Shown here: piece by piece, positions 37,262 through 45,818 of the stretch
How positions within the stretch are numbered: the stretch's first letter is position 1
How the letters are laid out: each line of letters begins with the position of its first letter
Assembly (NCBI GenBank): GCA_024227995.1
Contig: CP100465.1
Location: 1,178,001 to 1,242,000, forward strand
Reading direction: 5' to 3'
DNA from: Halomicrococcus gelatinilyticus
Lineage (GTDB): Archaea; Halobacteriota; Halobacteria; Halobacteriales; Haladaptataceae
Length of the DNA: 64,000 bases
Notes under the pieces: generated by a model
The model's input: only the letters and a program-made list of their open reading frames with translations
Database searches by the model: none
Told to the model about the DNA's origin: nothing
Made by a program: the position numbers and the translations under genes

Positions 37262-37654
37262 GCGGCTGAGGGGAGTAAGCCCCCTTCTGTTCGGCCCGGT
37301 ATTCGGCTGAGCGTCCGCGCCGCGTCCGGGCTACCATGGTGGCGCGGACTTGCACCGGCGAGGATTCGCCGTTCCATCCGTTCTCCGCGGTCGACGTGCC
37401 GAGTGGCACGGCGTGGCGACGCCACGCACCCTCGGTGGGTCAACTCCCTTCCCTTGCGGGTCGGTTCGCACACCTCATCGGTCACGCGGAGCGGTCTCGT
37501 TTCTGTTCCAGAGCCAGTGGTCTCCCACTCCGGGCTTGCGCCCGGTCGCCTGCCCGGACGGTGGGGGGACTTTCCTCACGTGTGTGCCGGCGATGCCGAC
37601 ACCGTACGCGCGCGGCGAGGCCGCGCACACCGCGGAAACCGGGCTCCCTCTGCC
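37262..37654 (-). ncRNA. rnpB: RNase P RNA (M1-like)
   Basis: On the minus strand, about 393 nt carry the two universal RNase P RNA signatures: GAGGAAAGTCCCCCCACC near the 5' third and CAGAAGGGGGCTTACT at the 3' end, which pair to form helix P4. The 5' GGCAGAGGGAG and the 3' CTCCCCTCAGCC are complementary and form P1, which sets the ends at about 37654 and 37264. It removes 5' leaders from pre-tRNA. CTTAAG at 37678-37683 fits as the promoter. Confidence 0.92.
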
Positions 37655-37677
37655 AGTGGAAATAAACAGTGCGCTCG

Positions 37678-37683
37678 CTTAAG
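37678..37683 (-). promoter_or_regulatory. box A promoter for RNase P RNA
   Basis: CTTAAG (palindromic) centred 26 nt before the inferred 5' end of RNase P RNA at 37654, the canonical archaeal spacing. Confidence 0.6.
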
Positions 37684-37712
37684 GGGTTCGGTTGGCGCGA
37701 TTCCGGGCCGCG

Positions 37713-39065
37713 CTACTCCGCCGCGGCCGCCACCGCTCGCCCGAGGAGGAACGCGGGCAGGCCGAAGACGACGACGACGGCAGCCACGACGACGGGCACC
37801 GCCAGCAGGACCACCGAAAGATGATTCTGCGGATAGGTCAGCGGCGTCCGGAGCGCGTTCCAGACGGCGAGCGCGACCGGTGGACCGACGACCGCCACGC
37901 GACGATACCTGCGCTCCGCGGCCGCGTAGCCGACGACCGCCATCGAGAGGAGCCACAGGGTGGCGAACGCCGCGACGCCGGCCCGGTCGACCGCGTAGTA
38001 GGTCCCGGTGGCGAGTTGTTCGAGATACCACGGCGCGACGAATGCAGCGATTCCGAGCGCCGACGCGAACCCGACCAGCGCCGCGACGCCCACGCCGGCC
38101 ACGGCGCGGGGAAGCGTCGGGCGGACGTCCGAGCGCGCGAGGGCGGCCAGCGCGACGTGCGCCGTGGCCACGGCCGCGGCGAACAGGCGCTGGAAGCCGC
38201 CGAGCGCCAGCAGGGCGGCCACGAAGACGACGACGCCGAGGCCACCGACGGCAGCGGCGGTACGGGTCACGCATCTCTCGCTGCCGGAGCCGCGACCGAC
38301 GAGACGGGCCGTCCCGGCGAGCGCCGCCAGAAGGAGCGCCGCCGGAAACAGGACAACGGCGAGCAGGTTCGTCGCGACGGACAACCAGACGGCGTCCGCG
38401 ACGGCGACTCCCGCGAGCGCGTGGCCGGTGACGCCCGGCGGTGCGAAGGTGACGAACCCGCTGCCGTCGTCGCCGTAGGTCGTCAGGGTGAGCGCGTTGC
38501 CATCAACGTCGGCCGCCGCGGGCGCGCCGCGGACGACGGTTCCCGGCGGACCGCGGACGGTGAGTCGGTCCGCACCGAGGCCGTCGAAGTGGTGGCTGCG
38601 CGTCTCGCGGAAGTGGTCGAACCGGACTGCGCCGCCCGGAGCGACGGCCGCCGCGTCCGGCGTCCGGTACCGGAGCACGACGACGCCGTCGGTGGTGACG
38701 CGGGCGTCGAGGAGTCGTCCGGGCGTCGCGTCCGCCGCGACGGCGGCGAGCGCCGTCCCGTTCTCGCGGAGGAGTTCGACGGCGGCGCCGTTCGCGAGGC
38801 GGTTCCGGACGGTCCAGGCGACGGTGCCGTTCTCGTCGACGCGAACCGTCGCCGTGCTGCGTTCGACGTCGGTGACGGTCGCCGAGGCGTTCAGGTCGTG
38901 CAGTTCGCCGTGCCACTGCAACTCGTCGGCGAACCCGTCGCCACAGGGTTCGCAGACGGGTTCCGGCGGCGGGCGGGCCGCCGCGGGCACGGTGAGAGCG
39001 GGGGCGACGATGGCTGGAGTGACGAGGAGCGCGACGAGGACGAAGGGGAGGGACGGACGGCGCAT
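37713..39065 (-). CDS. multi-pass membrane protein with extracellular N-terminal domain
   Basis: 450 residues from the ATG giving MRRPSLPFVLVALL; an upstream in-frame start would add 34 polar residues before the signal peptide. N-terminal signal (about 1-30) followed by an extracytoplasmic domain to about residue 210 containing a CxxC (CEPCGDG) and beta-rich stretches, then about eight hydrophobic helices to the C-terminus (about 230-445). No family was recognised. The layout, signal plus ectodomain plus helical bundle, suggests a surface-associated membrane protein. It is divergent from the DUF2103 gene. Confidence 0.75.
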   Translation of the reverse strand: MRRPSLPFVLVALLVTPAIVAPALTVPAAARPPPEPVCEPCGDGFADELQWHGELHDLNASATVTDVERSTATVRVDENGTVAWTVRNRLANGAAVELLRENGTALAAVAADATPGRLLDARVTTDGVVVLRYRTPDAAAVAPGGAVRFDHFRETRSHHFDGLGADRLTVRGPPGTVVRGAPAAADVDGNALTLTTYGDDGSGFVTFAPPGVTGHALAGVAVADAVWLSVATNLLAVVLFPAALLLAALAGTARLVGRGSGSERCVTRTAAAVGGLGVVVFVAALLALGGFQRLFAAAVATAHVALAALARSDVRPTLPRAVAGVGVAALVGFASALGIAAFVAPWYLEQLATGTYYAVDRAGVAAFATLWLLSMAVVGYAAAERRYRRVAVVGPPVALAVWNALRTPLTYPQNHLSVVLLAVPVVVAAVVVVFGLPAFLLGRAVAAAAE

Positions 39066-39175
39066 GGTCGTAGTCGTGTGGCGATTGACATGAATCTTCA
39101 CCTCGGCGTGCAGACTGGAATCGTCACTGCACCGCGAACGGACGAACTTATCCCGACCCAGCGCCATCGTCCGAT

Positions 39176-39895
39176 ATGAACTGTCGGCGGTGTGGCACGG
39201 ACCTCGATCGGCCGGGCGACTACTGCCTGGCGTGCGACACCGCCAACTGCGACGCAGTGGTCGTCGCGTTCGACGAGGACCGCGCGACGCTGACGATCCT
39301 CGACGAGGACGAGGTGCTCGGAGAGACGACGGTGACGACGATTCCCGAGTCGGGCGACGAGGTGGGCACAGTGCAACTGCGGAACTTCGCCGGTCGCGTC
39401 GCCGACGAGATACGCCGCAAGCGTCCGGAGACGGTGTACGCCGCCGGGGACCGCGCGGCGCTGCGCGAGACGCGAGCGCAGTTGCACCACCAGTTCTACC
39501 GCGTCGGCGACGAGGACCCCGTCGAGGAGGTGCTGGCCCGCCGGAACGACCGCTCGCTGGAGGTCGTCGACCGCGACCCGATGGAGAAACTCGGCGGGTC
39601 GCACTCCACGCTCATCGGCGACCGCGACGGGATGGCCGCCATCCGGACCGTCGCCCAGCACCCCCACGTCAAGAAGGTCGTCCCGGGACCCATCAGCGCC
39701 GGCGGGTCGAGTTCGCCCTCCGGCGTCAGGGCGAAGGCGACCCGGGCGGACGGCAACGGCAACGTTCGCCTGCTGCTGCGGGACGGCTCCAGCGTCCAGG
39801 AGAACCGCGTCGTCACCACCGCGATGGACCGCGAGCGCGGCGAGCGGGTGCGCGAGGACCTCAACGAGGCGCTAGCCGAGGCCGGAATGCAGTGA
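39176..39895 (+). CDS. DUF2103 family protein with zinc ribbon
   Basis: 239 residues. N-terminal zinc ribbon with two CxxC pairs (CRRCG, CLAC) within residues 3-21, then the DUF2103 core with LHHQFYRV, KLGGSHSTLIG, HPHVKKVVPGPISAGG and VRLLLRDGSSVQENRVVTT. The family is archaeal and predicted to bind metal; no activity has been shown that I know of. A perfect hairpin follows its stop, probably a terminator or operator. Confidence 0.85.
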   Translation: MNCRRCGTDLDRPGDYCLACDTANCDAVVVAFDEDRATLTILDEDEVLGETTVTTIPESGDEVGTVQLRNFAGRVADEIRRKRPETVYAAGDRAALRETRAQLHHQFYRVGDEDPVEEVLARRNDRSLEVVDRDPMEKLGGSHSTLIGDRDGMAAIRTVAQHPHVKKVVPGPISAGGSSSPSGVRAKATRADGNGNVRLLLRDGSSVQENRVVTTAMDRERGERVREDLNEALAEAGMQ

Positions 39896-39924
39896 GAAAC
39901 GGTAATCCGGAGTACGCCGCCCAC

Positions 39925-39943
39925 GAACGGTTGTGAACCGTTC
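39925..39943. promoter_or_regulatory. perfect inverted repeat, operator or terminator
   Basis: GAACGGTT-GTG-AACCGTTC: 8-bp arms, 3-nt spacer, 29 nt after the DUF2103 stop and 62 nt before the next ATG. A very similar element, ACGGTTGTCAACC, occurs at 37087, just upstream of the other single-helix mini-protein gene. No T-run follows, so regulator binding is at least as likely as termination. Confidence 0.5.
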
Positions 39944-40004
39944 ACACCAACCACTGCGAAGCCCCAAGCTTCTTGGCGGAGTCTAATTATATCTAATTAC
40001 ACCG

Positions 40005-40166
40005 ATGGTGACGCACTACGACGCTGCCCTCGCCGCGATTCCGGTCCTCTCGGGGGGTGGGTTCGTCGCGGCACAGTTCACCTCGCTACCGCTCACGGTG
40101 GCGGGGCTGGTGGGGTCGCTGCTGGTCATCTGCTACGAGATGGTGAACCCGCCGACCGACGAGTGA
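40005..40166 (+). CDS. 53-residue small membrane protein, candidate
   Basis: ATG at 40005 opens 53 codons ending in TGA at 40164. Two hydrophobic stretches (about 9-22 and 27-46) separated by QFTSLP, with a short acidic tail (NPPTDE). GC3-biased codons match real haloarchaeal genes. The nearby AT-rich box (TAATTATA, 39984-39991) is closer than ideal to this ATG, which lowers confidence in the start. It precedes rpl37ae, which has its own box A (TTTATC, 40182-40187), so it is not necessarily in that operon. Confidence 0.45.
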   Translation: MVTHYDAALAAIPVLSGGGFVAAQFTSLPLTVAGLVGSLLVICYEMVNPPTDE

Positions 40167-40214
40167 CGGGAACTCAAAGGGTTTATCTGTCCTCTGGCGC
40201 AATTCCCCGGTACT

Positions 40215-40493
40215 ATGGCCGAAGACACGAAGAAGCGAACCGGCAGCGCCGGACGCTTCGGGGCGCGATACGGTCGCGTCGCGCGCAAGCGCGTCGCCGA
40301 GATCGAGTCGGACATGCACGAGGACCACGTCTGCCCGGACTGCGGCAGCGAGGCCGTCGACCGACAGGGGACCGGCATCTGGCAGTGCGAGCGGTGCGAC
40401 TACAAGTACGCCGGTGGCACCTACCGGCCCGAGACGCCGGCCGGCCGGACCGTCAAACGCTCCATCCGCGCGGCACTGGCCGAGGAAGAATGA
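40215..40493 (+). CDS. rpl37ae: 50S ribosomal protein L37Ae (eL43)
   Basis: 92 residues. A zinc ribbon with CPDCGSE and [10 protein letters not shown] in the second half and basic N-terminus ([22 protein letters not shown]) match the family. It binds 23S rRNA. It has a box A (TTTATC) 28-33 nt upstream, so the mRNA is leaderless. Its stop overlaps the Rpo12 start (ATGA), the usual archaeal L37Ae-Rpo12 pair. Confidence 0.97.
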   Translation: MAEDTKKRTGSAGRFGARYGRVARKRVAEIESDMHEDHVCPDCGSEAVDRQGTGIWQCERCDYKYAGGTYRPETPAGRTVKRSIRAALAEEE

Positions 40494-40624
40494 GCTACAA
40501 GTGTTCCCGTTGCAAGCGCGACGTGGAACTGGACGAGTACGGCGGCGTCCGCTGTCCCTACTGCGGACACCGCGTCCTGCTGAAAGAGCGGAGTCGGGAC
40601 GTCAAGGAAGTCGACGTCCGGTAA
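40490..40624 (+). CDS. rpoP: DNA-directed RNA polymerase subunit P (Rpo12)
   Basis: 44 residues, the expected tiny size. Zinc ribbon CSRCKR and CPYCGHRVL as in RPB12/RPABC4. It stabilises the assembly platform of archaeal RNA polymerase. It overlaps rpl37ae by 4 nt (ATGA) and ends 1 nt before pcc1. Confidence 0.97.
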   Translation: MSYKCSRCKRDVELDEYGGVRCPYCGHRVLLKERSRDVKEVDVR

Positions 40625-40625
40625 C

Positions 40626-40880
40626 GTGAACGACGCCGTCCTGGAGTACGAGTACGACTCCGGCGAACGCGCCACCACGGTCCTCCGCAGCGTCGAACAG
40701 GAGGTGGGGGAGATAGAGGGCGGACGTTCGCGGACCACCATTTCTCGCGACGAGTCGACAGTCGTCGTCCGCGTCGAAGCCGACGACCTCGTCGCGCTCC
40801 GCGCCGCGCTGAACACCTGGCAGACGCTCGTCGGCGTCGCCGAGGAGAGCGCCAACCTGGGCGAGATAGTCCGTCGCTGA
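40626..40880 (+). CDS. pcc1: KEOPS complex subunit Pcc1
   Basis: 84 residues from a GTG start, the size of archaeal Pcc1. A beta-alpha fold with the C-terminal helix ALRAALNTWQTLVGVAEES matches the family. Pcc1 dimers support the KEOPS complex that makes the t6A modification at position 37 of ANN-decoding tRNAs. Operon order L37Ae-Rpo12-Pcc1-prefoldin is conserved in euryarchaea. Confidence 0.9.
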   Translation: MNDAVLEYEYDSGERATTVLRSVEQEVGEIEGGRSRTTISRDESTVVVRVEADDLVALRAALNTWQTLVGVAEESANLGEIVRR

Positions 40881-41011
40881 ACAGTAACGCACCACGGTAG
40901 CGCGAGACGGCCGAACGCCGCCATCGCCCGGCGACAGCAGCGTCCCGAACGCCGTTCTTTCGAGCAGTCGCAAAGAGTGGCTTTTTCTGTCCGGGCCGCG
41001 AGGTGGGAGGT

Positions 41012-41404
41012 ATGCAGGGTAATCTACCGCCGGAAGCACAGGAGAAACTCGAGGAACTGCAGGACCTTCAGGACACGGCACAGCAGGTCGCCGTCCAGAA
41101 GAACCAGGCCGAGACGCAGCTGAACGAGGCCCAGACCGCGCTGGAGGAACTCGACGACATCGACGAGGACACGACGATGTTCCGCGAGGTCGGCGAACTG
41201 TTCGTCAAGACCGGCTACGACGAGGCCAAAGACGACCTCGACGAGAAGGTCGACAGTCTCGAGATCCGCGTCGAGACGCTGGAGAAGCAGGAGGAGCGCG
41301 TCCAGGAGCAGTTCGAGAAGCTCCAGACCGAGCTCCAGAACATGCTCGGCGGTGCCGGCGGACCGGGTGGCGCTGGCGGACCGGGCGGCGCTGGCGGCGC
41401 GTAA
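41012..41404 (+). CDS. pfdB: prefoldin subunit beta
   Basis: 130 residues; start taken at the ATG giving [16 protein letters not shown] because the family begins so (a GTG 9 nt earlier is in frame). Two long coiled-coil helices (about 8-50 and 70-115) flank a beta hairpin around residues 51-68 ([17 protein letters not shown]). A Gly-Pro-Gly-Ala repeat ends the protein, as in other haloarchaea. With the alpha subunit it hexamerizes to capture unfolded proteins for the thermosome. It precedes DUF3194 by 3 nt. Confidence 0.95.
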   Translation: MQGNLPPEAQEKLEELQDLQDTAQQVAVQKNQAETQLNEAQTALEELDDIDEDTTMFREVGELFVKTGYDEAKDDLDEKVDSLEIRVETLEKQEERVQEQFEKLQTELQNMLGGAGGPGGAGGPGGAGGA

Positions 41405-41407
41405 GCG

Positions 41408-41653
41408 ATGGTCGACGACGAAGAAGTCGTGCAGACCGCTGCGGAAGCAGCCGAAGGCCTGATCTTTTCGCGATACAAGCAGTCGTCGGTCAAGGACTTC
41501 GACGTGACGGTCACGTTCGAGGACGGCGTGCTCGACGTGGACGTGTACGTCAACGCGCCCGACGCCGAGGCGGACGAGGCGACGGTCGCCGACGACGCCG
41601 CGCTGGCGGCCCGCGCCGCGGTCGACGAGCTGTTCGCCGACGAGGAAGCGTAG
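41408..41653 (+). CDS. DUF3194 family protein
   Basis: 81 residues, EEVVQTAAEAAEGLIFSRYKQSSVKDFDVTV at the N-terminus and a beta strand EDGVLDVDVYVNAP. Archaeal family found just downstream of prefoldin beta; the fixed neighbourhood suggests a link to protein folding or KEOPS, but no function is known. It is 3 nt after pfdB. Confidence 0.85.
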   Translation: MVDDEEVVQTAAEAAEGLIFSRYKQSSVKDFDVTVTFEDGVLDVDVYVNAPDAEADEATVADDAALAARAAVDELFADEEA

Positions 41654-41657
41654 GCGA

Positions 41658-43046
41658 CTACTCCTCCGGGGCGACCGTTCGCGCCCCGCCGAACAGGTTC
41701 TCCGGGTCGTACTCGGTCGTGACCGCCCGGAGTCGCTCGGCGCTCTCGCCGTAGGCGGTCCGCTCGTCGTCCTCGCCGAAACCGGCGAAGTTGACGTACA
41801 GGCCGGCGGCGGCCGAGCGGTCGCGCATCGTCTCGACGCTGTCGCGCACCCACTCGATGGCGGCGTCCGTCTCGCGCGGGTCGTCCCAGTTCGCCTCGAA
41901 GTTGCACAGGTACGACGCGTCGCGGTTGGTGTAGGCCGTATTGCGCTCGTCGACGTCGGCGATAGCGCCGCCGAGGTGCCAGAGGTCGACGGTCGAGAGC
42001 GGAACCGGACACTTCTCGGACGTCTCGACGATGGCGTCGATGGCGTCGTCGTCCAGGTCGTCGAGGTACAGCGACTTCCAGTAGTAGTAGCGGCCGTGCG
42101 GGTAGTCCACGTCGAGCATCTTCTGCAGGTCGAGGTAGGACATCCGACCGCTGAAGTCGACTATCGGGTCGGCGAACTCGCCGAGCGGCGCGAGCGCGTC
42201 CTCGCCCTCGTCGGGGTCGTCGGCGTAGCAACCGAAGAAGACGACCGCGGGGTCTCCCCAGGACGCCTCGGGGAACGGCTCCTCGTCGGGCACCCAGGCG
42301 TAGAACGGCAGCACGCTCACCGCCCTCGACGCCTCCGCGGCGTAGTCGCGGAAGAACGCGAACGCCTCGCGCGCCCGGTCGCCGCGGTGCCAGACGAAGG
42401 TCGTGGCCACCTCCGGGCCGACGGGGTGACACTCGTACTCGAAGGACGTGACGACGCCGACGCCCCCGCCGCCGCCGCGGAGCGCCCAGAACAGGTCCGC
42501 GTGCTCGTCGGCGCTCGACGTGACGAGGTCGCCGTCCGCGGTCACGACGTCCGCAGAGACGAGGTTGTCGCAGCTCAGGCCGTACTTCCGGCGGACGTGC
42601 CCCATCCCCCCGCCGAGCGTCAGGCCCGCGATGCCGGTGTCGGAGACGACGCCGCCAGGCACCGCGAGCCCGAACGGCTGCGTCTCGCGGTCCACGTCGC
42701 CCCACGTCGCGCCCGCACCGGCGCGGACGCGGCGGTTCTCCGGGTCGAGGCGCACCCAGTCCATCGGCGAGAGGTCGACGACGAGGCCGTCGTCGACGGT
42801 GCCCCCGCCGGCGACGCCGTGGCCGCCGCCCCGGACGGCGACCGGCAGGCCGTGCTCGCGCGCGGACGCGACCGCCGCGCGCACGTCGGCGACGCCGGTA
42901 CACGGCGCAACCATCGCCGGCCGACGGTTGATGCTCCCGTTCCAGACGCGCCGCGCCTCGTCGTACGCCTCGTCGTCGGGCGTCACCAGGTCGCCGGCCA
43001 GTTCCTCGTCTAACGTCGCCACTGTCGAATCGGATGGCTCCTGCAT
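41658..43046 (-). CDS. FAD-linked oxidoreductase, BBE-like family
   Basis: 462 residues from the ATG giving MQEPSDSTVATLDEEL (a GTG 22 codons upstream is also in frame). N-terminal FAD-binding domain with RGGGHGVAGGG, where His76 corresponds to the covalent 8-alpha-histidyl link of this family, PGGVVSDTGIAGLTLGGG (the second covalent Cys of bicovalent members is replaced), and the C-terminal BBE segment ending in YDPENLFGG. It oxidises unknown organic substrates with O2 or another acceptor. It is the likely end of the plus-strand KEOPS/prefoldin cluster on the opposite strand. Confidence 0.9.
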   Translation of the reverse strand: MQEPSDSTVATLDEELAGDLVTPDDEAYDEARRVWNGSINRRPAMVAPCTGVADVRAAVASAREHGLPVAVRGGGHGVAGGGTVDDGLVVDLSPMDWVRLDPENRRVRAGAGATWGDVDRETQPFGLAVPGGVVSDTGIAGLTLGGGMGHVRRKYGLSCDNLVSADVVTADGDLVTSSADEHADLFWALRGGGGGVGVVTSFEYECHPVGPEVATTFVWHRGDRAREAFAFFRDYAAEASRAVSVLPFYAWVPDEEPFPEASWGDPAVVFFGCYADDPDEGEDALAPLGEFADPIVDFSGRMSYLDLQKMLDVDYPHGRYYYWKSLYLDDLDDDAIDAIVETSEKCPVPLSTVDLWHLGGAIADVDERNTAYTNRDASYLCNFEANWDDPRETDAAIEWVRDSVETMRDRSAAAGLYVNFAGFGEDDERTAYGESAERLRAVTTEYDPENLFGGARTVAPEE

Positions 43047-43158
43047 GCTCCCCCACCGTGAGGACGTACGCCGAACTGGACGATAACCGTGCCGATCGTT
43101 CACATCCACCACACGGTTCCGGGGCGGATTTCCGGAGTAAACGGTCCGAACCCGTGTC

Positions 43159-45039
43159 TCACGTCGGGGCCGCGAGGAAGAAGATGAGGACGCTGATGGC
43201 GGTGACGGCCAGGATGACCGCGCCGGCGAGCGCGGCCCCCATGGCGATGACGGCGTTGGCGTGGCTGGCCAGCGTCTCGGTGCGGTCGTTGCCGAACACG
43301 GTGACGTCGGCGCGCTCGCTCGCCATGCCCGCCTCGACCGGTTCGAGGTCGGCCGCCGCCTCGTCGACCAGGTCCTCGACGAGCGCGACGAGTTCGTCGT
43401 CGTCGATGGCCTCGCCGACCTGGTTCGACGCCTCGACCTGGTTGACGACGTGGGTGTCGGTGGTCATGACCTCCACCGCGTCGATGGTGGCGGTCGCCTG
43501 GATCGCGTCGACGATGCGGTCGCGGAGGCCGGGCTCCATGTTGTTGCCGTCCACCAGCACGTACGCCGTGCGCTGGTCGGCCACCTCCAGGACGGCCGCG
43601 CGGATGCCGAGCGGACCGATGCCGTCCAGCGGTCCCCAGTCGGTCTCGTCCCAGGCGACGCCGAGGTGCGGACGACCGACGTCGACCGCCGCCAGTTCCG
43701 TGGCGGCGGCGCGCGCGGCCTGTATCATCTGGAAGGAGCGCTCGCTGCCCGGATAGACGTGGCCGAGGTCCTCGCCCTGCAGGCCGTTGTTGCAGTTGTG
43801 GGCGTCGACGAGCATCACGTCGTCGAGGCCGTTCGAGCGCGCCTCCGCGGCCGCGGAGAGGCCGACCGCGTACTCGACGTCGTCGGCGAACTCCGGGGAG
43901 TAGGTGGCCACGAGCAGGGCGTCGCCGCCGAACGACTGGCCGAGCATCTTCGCGTCGCCCGACCGCGTGCGGACGCTCTGGGTCGCCGCGTCGGAGTACT
44001 CGATGCGGTCGTATGCTTCGGCAGCGGTGTCGATGATGGCGTCCACCTCGCGCTCGGTGACCAGGTTGAAGTCGTGCCCGGCGGTCGCGTGCGGCGGGAA
44101 CGCCAGGCCCTCCGCCTCGGTGGCGACGCGGTTCGGGAGGTTACCGCCGCCGATCTCGCCCATCGGCCCGGGGTGGATCATCGGCAGGACGAACCGCGCC
44201 TTCTCGCGCCCGTCGTCGGCGCGCCGGAAGGAGAGCACCGTGACCGGCACGACGGCGTCCTCGCCGATCTGCTCGAAGAAGTCCTCCAGTTCGCGGGTCC
44301 CCTCCGCGACGTGGCCGATGAACCCCCGGAGGAAGTCGAGCATGCTGACGCCGAGGCTGCGCCGCCACGGACGGTCGAGCACGACGAGGAAGCCGTACAC
44401 CCCGAGCGCGTACAGGCCGCTGACGGCGGCGAGCAGGATGAAGTCGCGCGGCCTGACGACCGACGATATCTCGGAGGGTGCCTTCTCGGGGCGGGCGAGC
44501 ACGTCCTGGACGAGCGGTCCGCCGAGTTCGAGGATGCGGACCGTCTCGCTGTAGACGAAGAAGAGCACGGCGGCCGCGCCCGTCTGGATGCCCGCCGGCA
44601 CCGTGGAGACGAGGAAGGAGGTGCGCGAGACGGCCATGACGACGAGCAGGCGCAGGGCGAACACGGACGCGAGGCTGACGATGAGCGCGTCGAAGACGAA
44701 CTGCTGGCCGAAGGACGTGAACACCGCGATGCTGCCGGCCGCGGTGAGGACGACGACCACGAGCACCTCGCAGGTGAGCGCCAGCAGCGACGCCCGGTTG
44801 TACGTCAACTGCCCGCCCAGGCGGCGGTCGACCGGCGTCGTGAACAGACTCGCCACCACGGTGGGGAGGCCGATGAAGAAGACGCCCTCCCACGCGTCCT
44901 GGAGGACGTACGCGGAGTCGAACGCCCCGACCCCGGTGACGGCGGCGATGAGCAGCGCGAAGGTGACGCTGGCGTACCACTTCGGCGCGCGGAAGATGTA
45001 CCGTGAGAGGTCCGCCAGGTCACTCTGGGTCGCGGTCAT
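43159..45039 (-). CDS. DUF2070 family membrane protein
   Basis: 626 residues. N-terminal half with about seven membrane helices (to about 245), then a large soluble domain with conserved-looking MIHPGPMGEIGGGNLP, ATAGHDFNLVTE, VDAHNCNNGLQG and NQVGEAIDDD motifs, and one last helix at the C-terminus (about 595-620). The family is archaeal and uncharacterised. The HPGP, GHD and DAHN motifs resemble a metal-hydrolase site, but this is inference. The promoter region is the gap to guaAA. Confidence 0.9.
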   Translation of the reverse strand: MTATQSDLADLSRYIFRAPKWYASVTFALLIAAVTGVGAFDSAYVLQDAWEGVFFIGLPTVVASLFTTPVDRRLGGQLTYNRASLLALTCEVLVVVVLTAAGSIAVFTSFGQQFVFDALIVSLASVFALRLLVVMAVSRTSFLVSTVPAGIQTGAAAVLFFVYSETVRILELGGPLVQDVLARPEKAPSEISSVVRPRDFILLAAVSGLYALGVYGFLVVLDRPWRRSLGVSMLDFLRGFIGHVAEGTRELEDFFEQIGEDAVVPVTVLSFRRADDGREKARFVLPMIHPGPMGEIGGGNLPNRVATEAEGLAFPPHATAGHDFNLVTEREVDAIIDTAAEAYDRIEYSDAATQSVRTRSGDAKMLGQSFGGDALLVATYSPEFADDVEYAVGLSAAAEARSNGLDDVMLVDAHNCNNGLQGEDLGHVYPGSERSFQMIQAARAAATELAAVDVGRPHLGVAWDETDWGPLDGIGPLGIRAAVLEVADQRTAYVLVDGNNMEPGLRDRIVDAIQATATIDAVEVMTTDTHVVNQVEASNQVGEAIDDDELVALVEDLVDEAAADLEPVEAGMASERADVTVFGNDRTETLASHANAVIAMGAALAGAVILAVTAISVLIFFLAAPT

Positions 45040-45169
45040 TGTCGATAGGCTATGCCGGGGGAAGTTAAAGTATCCCGCTCCTGACCTGCACACTTCGGGG
45101 TCGTGCGACGTGTAACCGCGGGACGCAGTGGCGGTGGAGAGAGCCGGACCGCCGGTCACCCGGCTCGTG

Positions 45170-45724
45170 TCAGTGCGACTCGCAGATGTCGCGGAAGTTC
45201 TCGAAGACCGCCTCCCCTTCGGCGGTGTGGGCGACCTCGGGGTGCCACTGGACGCCGTAGAGGTCCCGGTCGACGTCGCTCATCGCCTCGACGCCGCAGA
45301 CGTCGCTCGTCGCGGTACGTTCGAAGCCCGACGGGACCGCCTTGACCTCGTCGGCGTGGCTGGCCCACACGCGCGTCTCGGGGGCGAGCGACCCGACGAG
45401 CGGGTCGTCGGCGGCCTCGACGTCGACCGTCACGTCGGCGTAGCCGCCGTAGTCGCCCTCGCCGACCTCGCCGTCGAGCACGTGGGCGATGGCCTGCATC
45501 CCGAGACAGATGCCGAGCACGGGCACGTCGAGGTCGAGGTAGTCCGCACAGTTGCCGATGTCGTCGAGGGTCGGCCCGCCGGAGAGGACGAGGCCGTCGG
45601 CGTCGATCTCCGACGCCGGCGTGTCGTTGTCGATCATCTCGGTGTCGACGCCCATGTCGCGGAGCGCACGGTGTTCGAGGTGCGTGAACTGGCCGTGGTT
45701 GTCCACGACGAGGATTCGAGTCAT
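45170..45724 (-). CDS. guaAA: GMP synthase, glutamine amidotransferase subunit A
   Basis: 184 residues, the separate class I glutaminase subunit found in archaea. Nucleophile Cys in GICLGMQAIAH (about residue 76), and catalytic His-Glu in VQWHPEV. It supplies ammonia to the PPi-ase subunit GuaB/GuaAB partner (the second subunit is not in the window) in XMP to GMP conversion. Confidence 0.95.
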   Translation of the reverse strand: MTRILVVDNHGQFTHLEHRALRDMGVDTEMIDNDTPASEIDADGLVLSGGPTLDDIGNCADYLDLDVPVLGICLGMQAIAHVLDGEVGEGDYGGYADVTVDVEAADDPLVGSLAPETRVWASHADEVKAVPSGFERTATSDVCGVEAMSDVDRDLYGVQWHPEVAHTAEGEAVFENFRDICESH

Positions 45725-45818
45725 TGGCGGGCCGTACGGATGGGGGCCGTAAAAAGGGCTCGTCGTCGGCTCGCGGCCGACCGAAACCCATTTTCCCGGA
45801 CCCGGTCACGTTCGCTGC

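Noticed and set aside
37107..37409. 100-codon frame on the minus strand
   Set aside because: Lies inside RNase P RNA and its flank; no coding character.
41658..43046. Bicovalent flavin attachment in the BBE-like enzyme
   Set aside because: His76 is in place, but the residue aligning with the second covalent Cys (in PGGVVSDTG) is not Cys; Cys159 is about 25 positions too far along.
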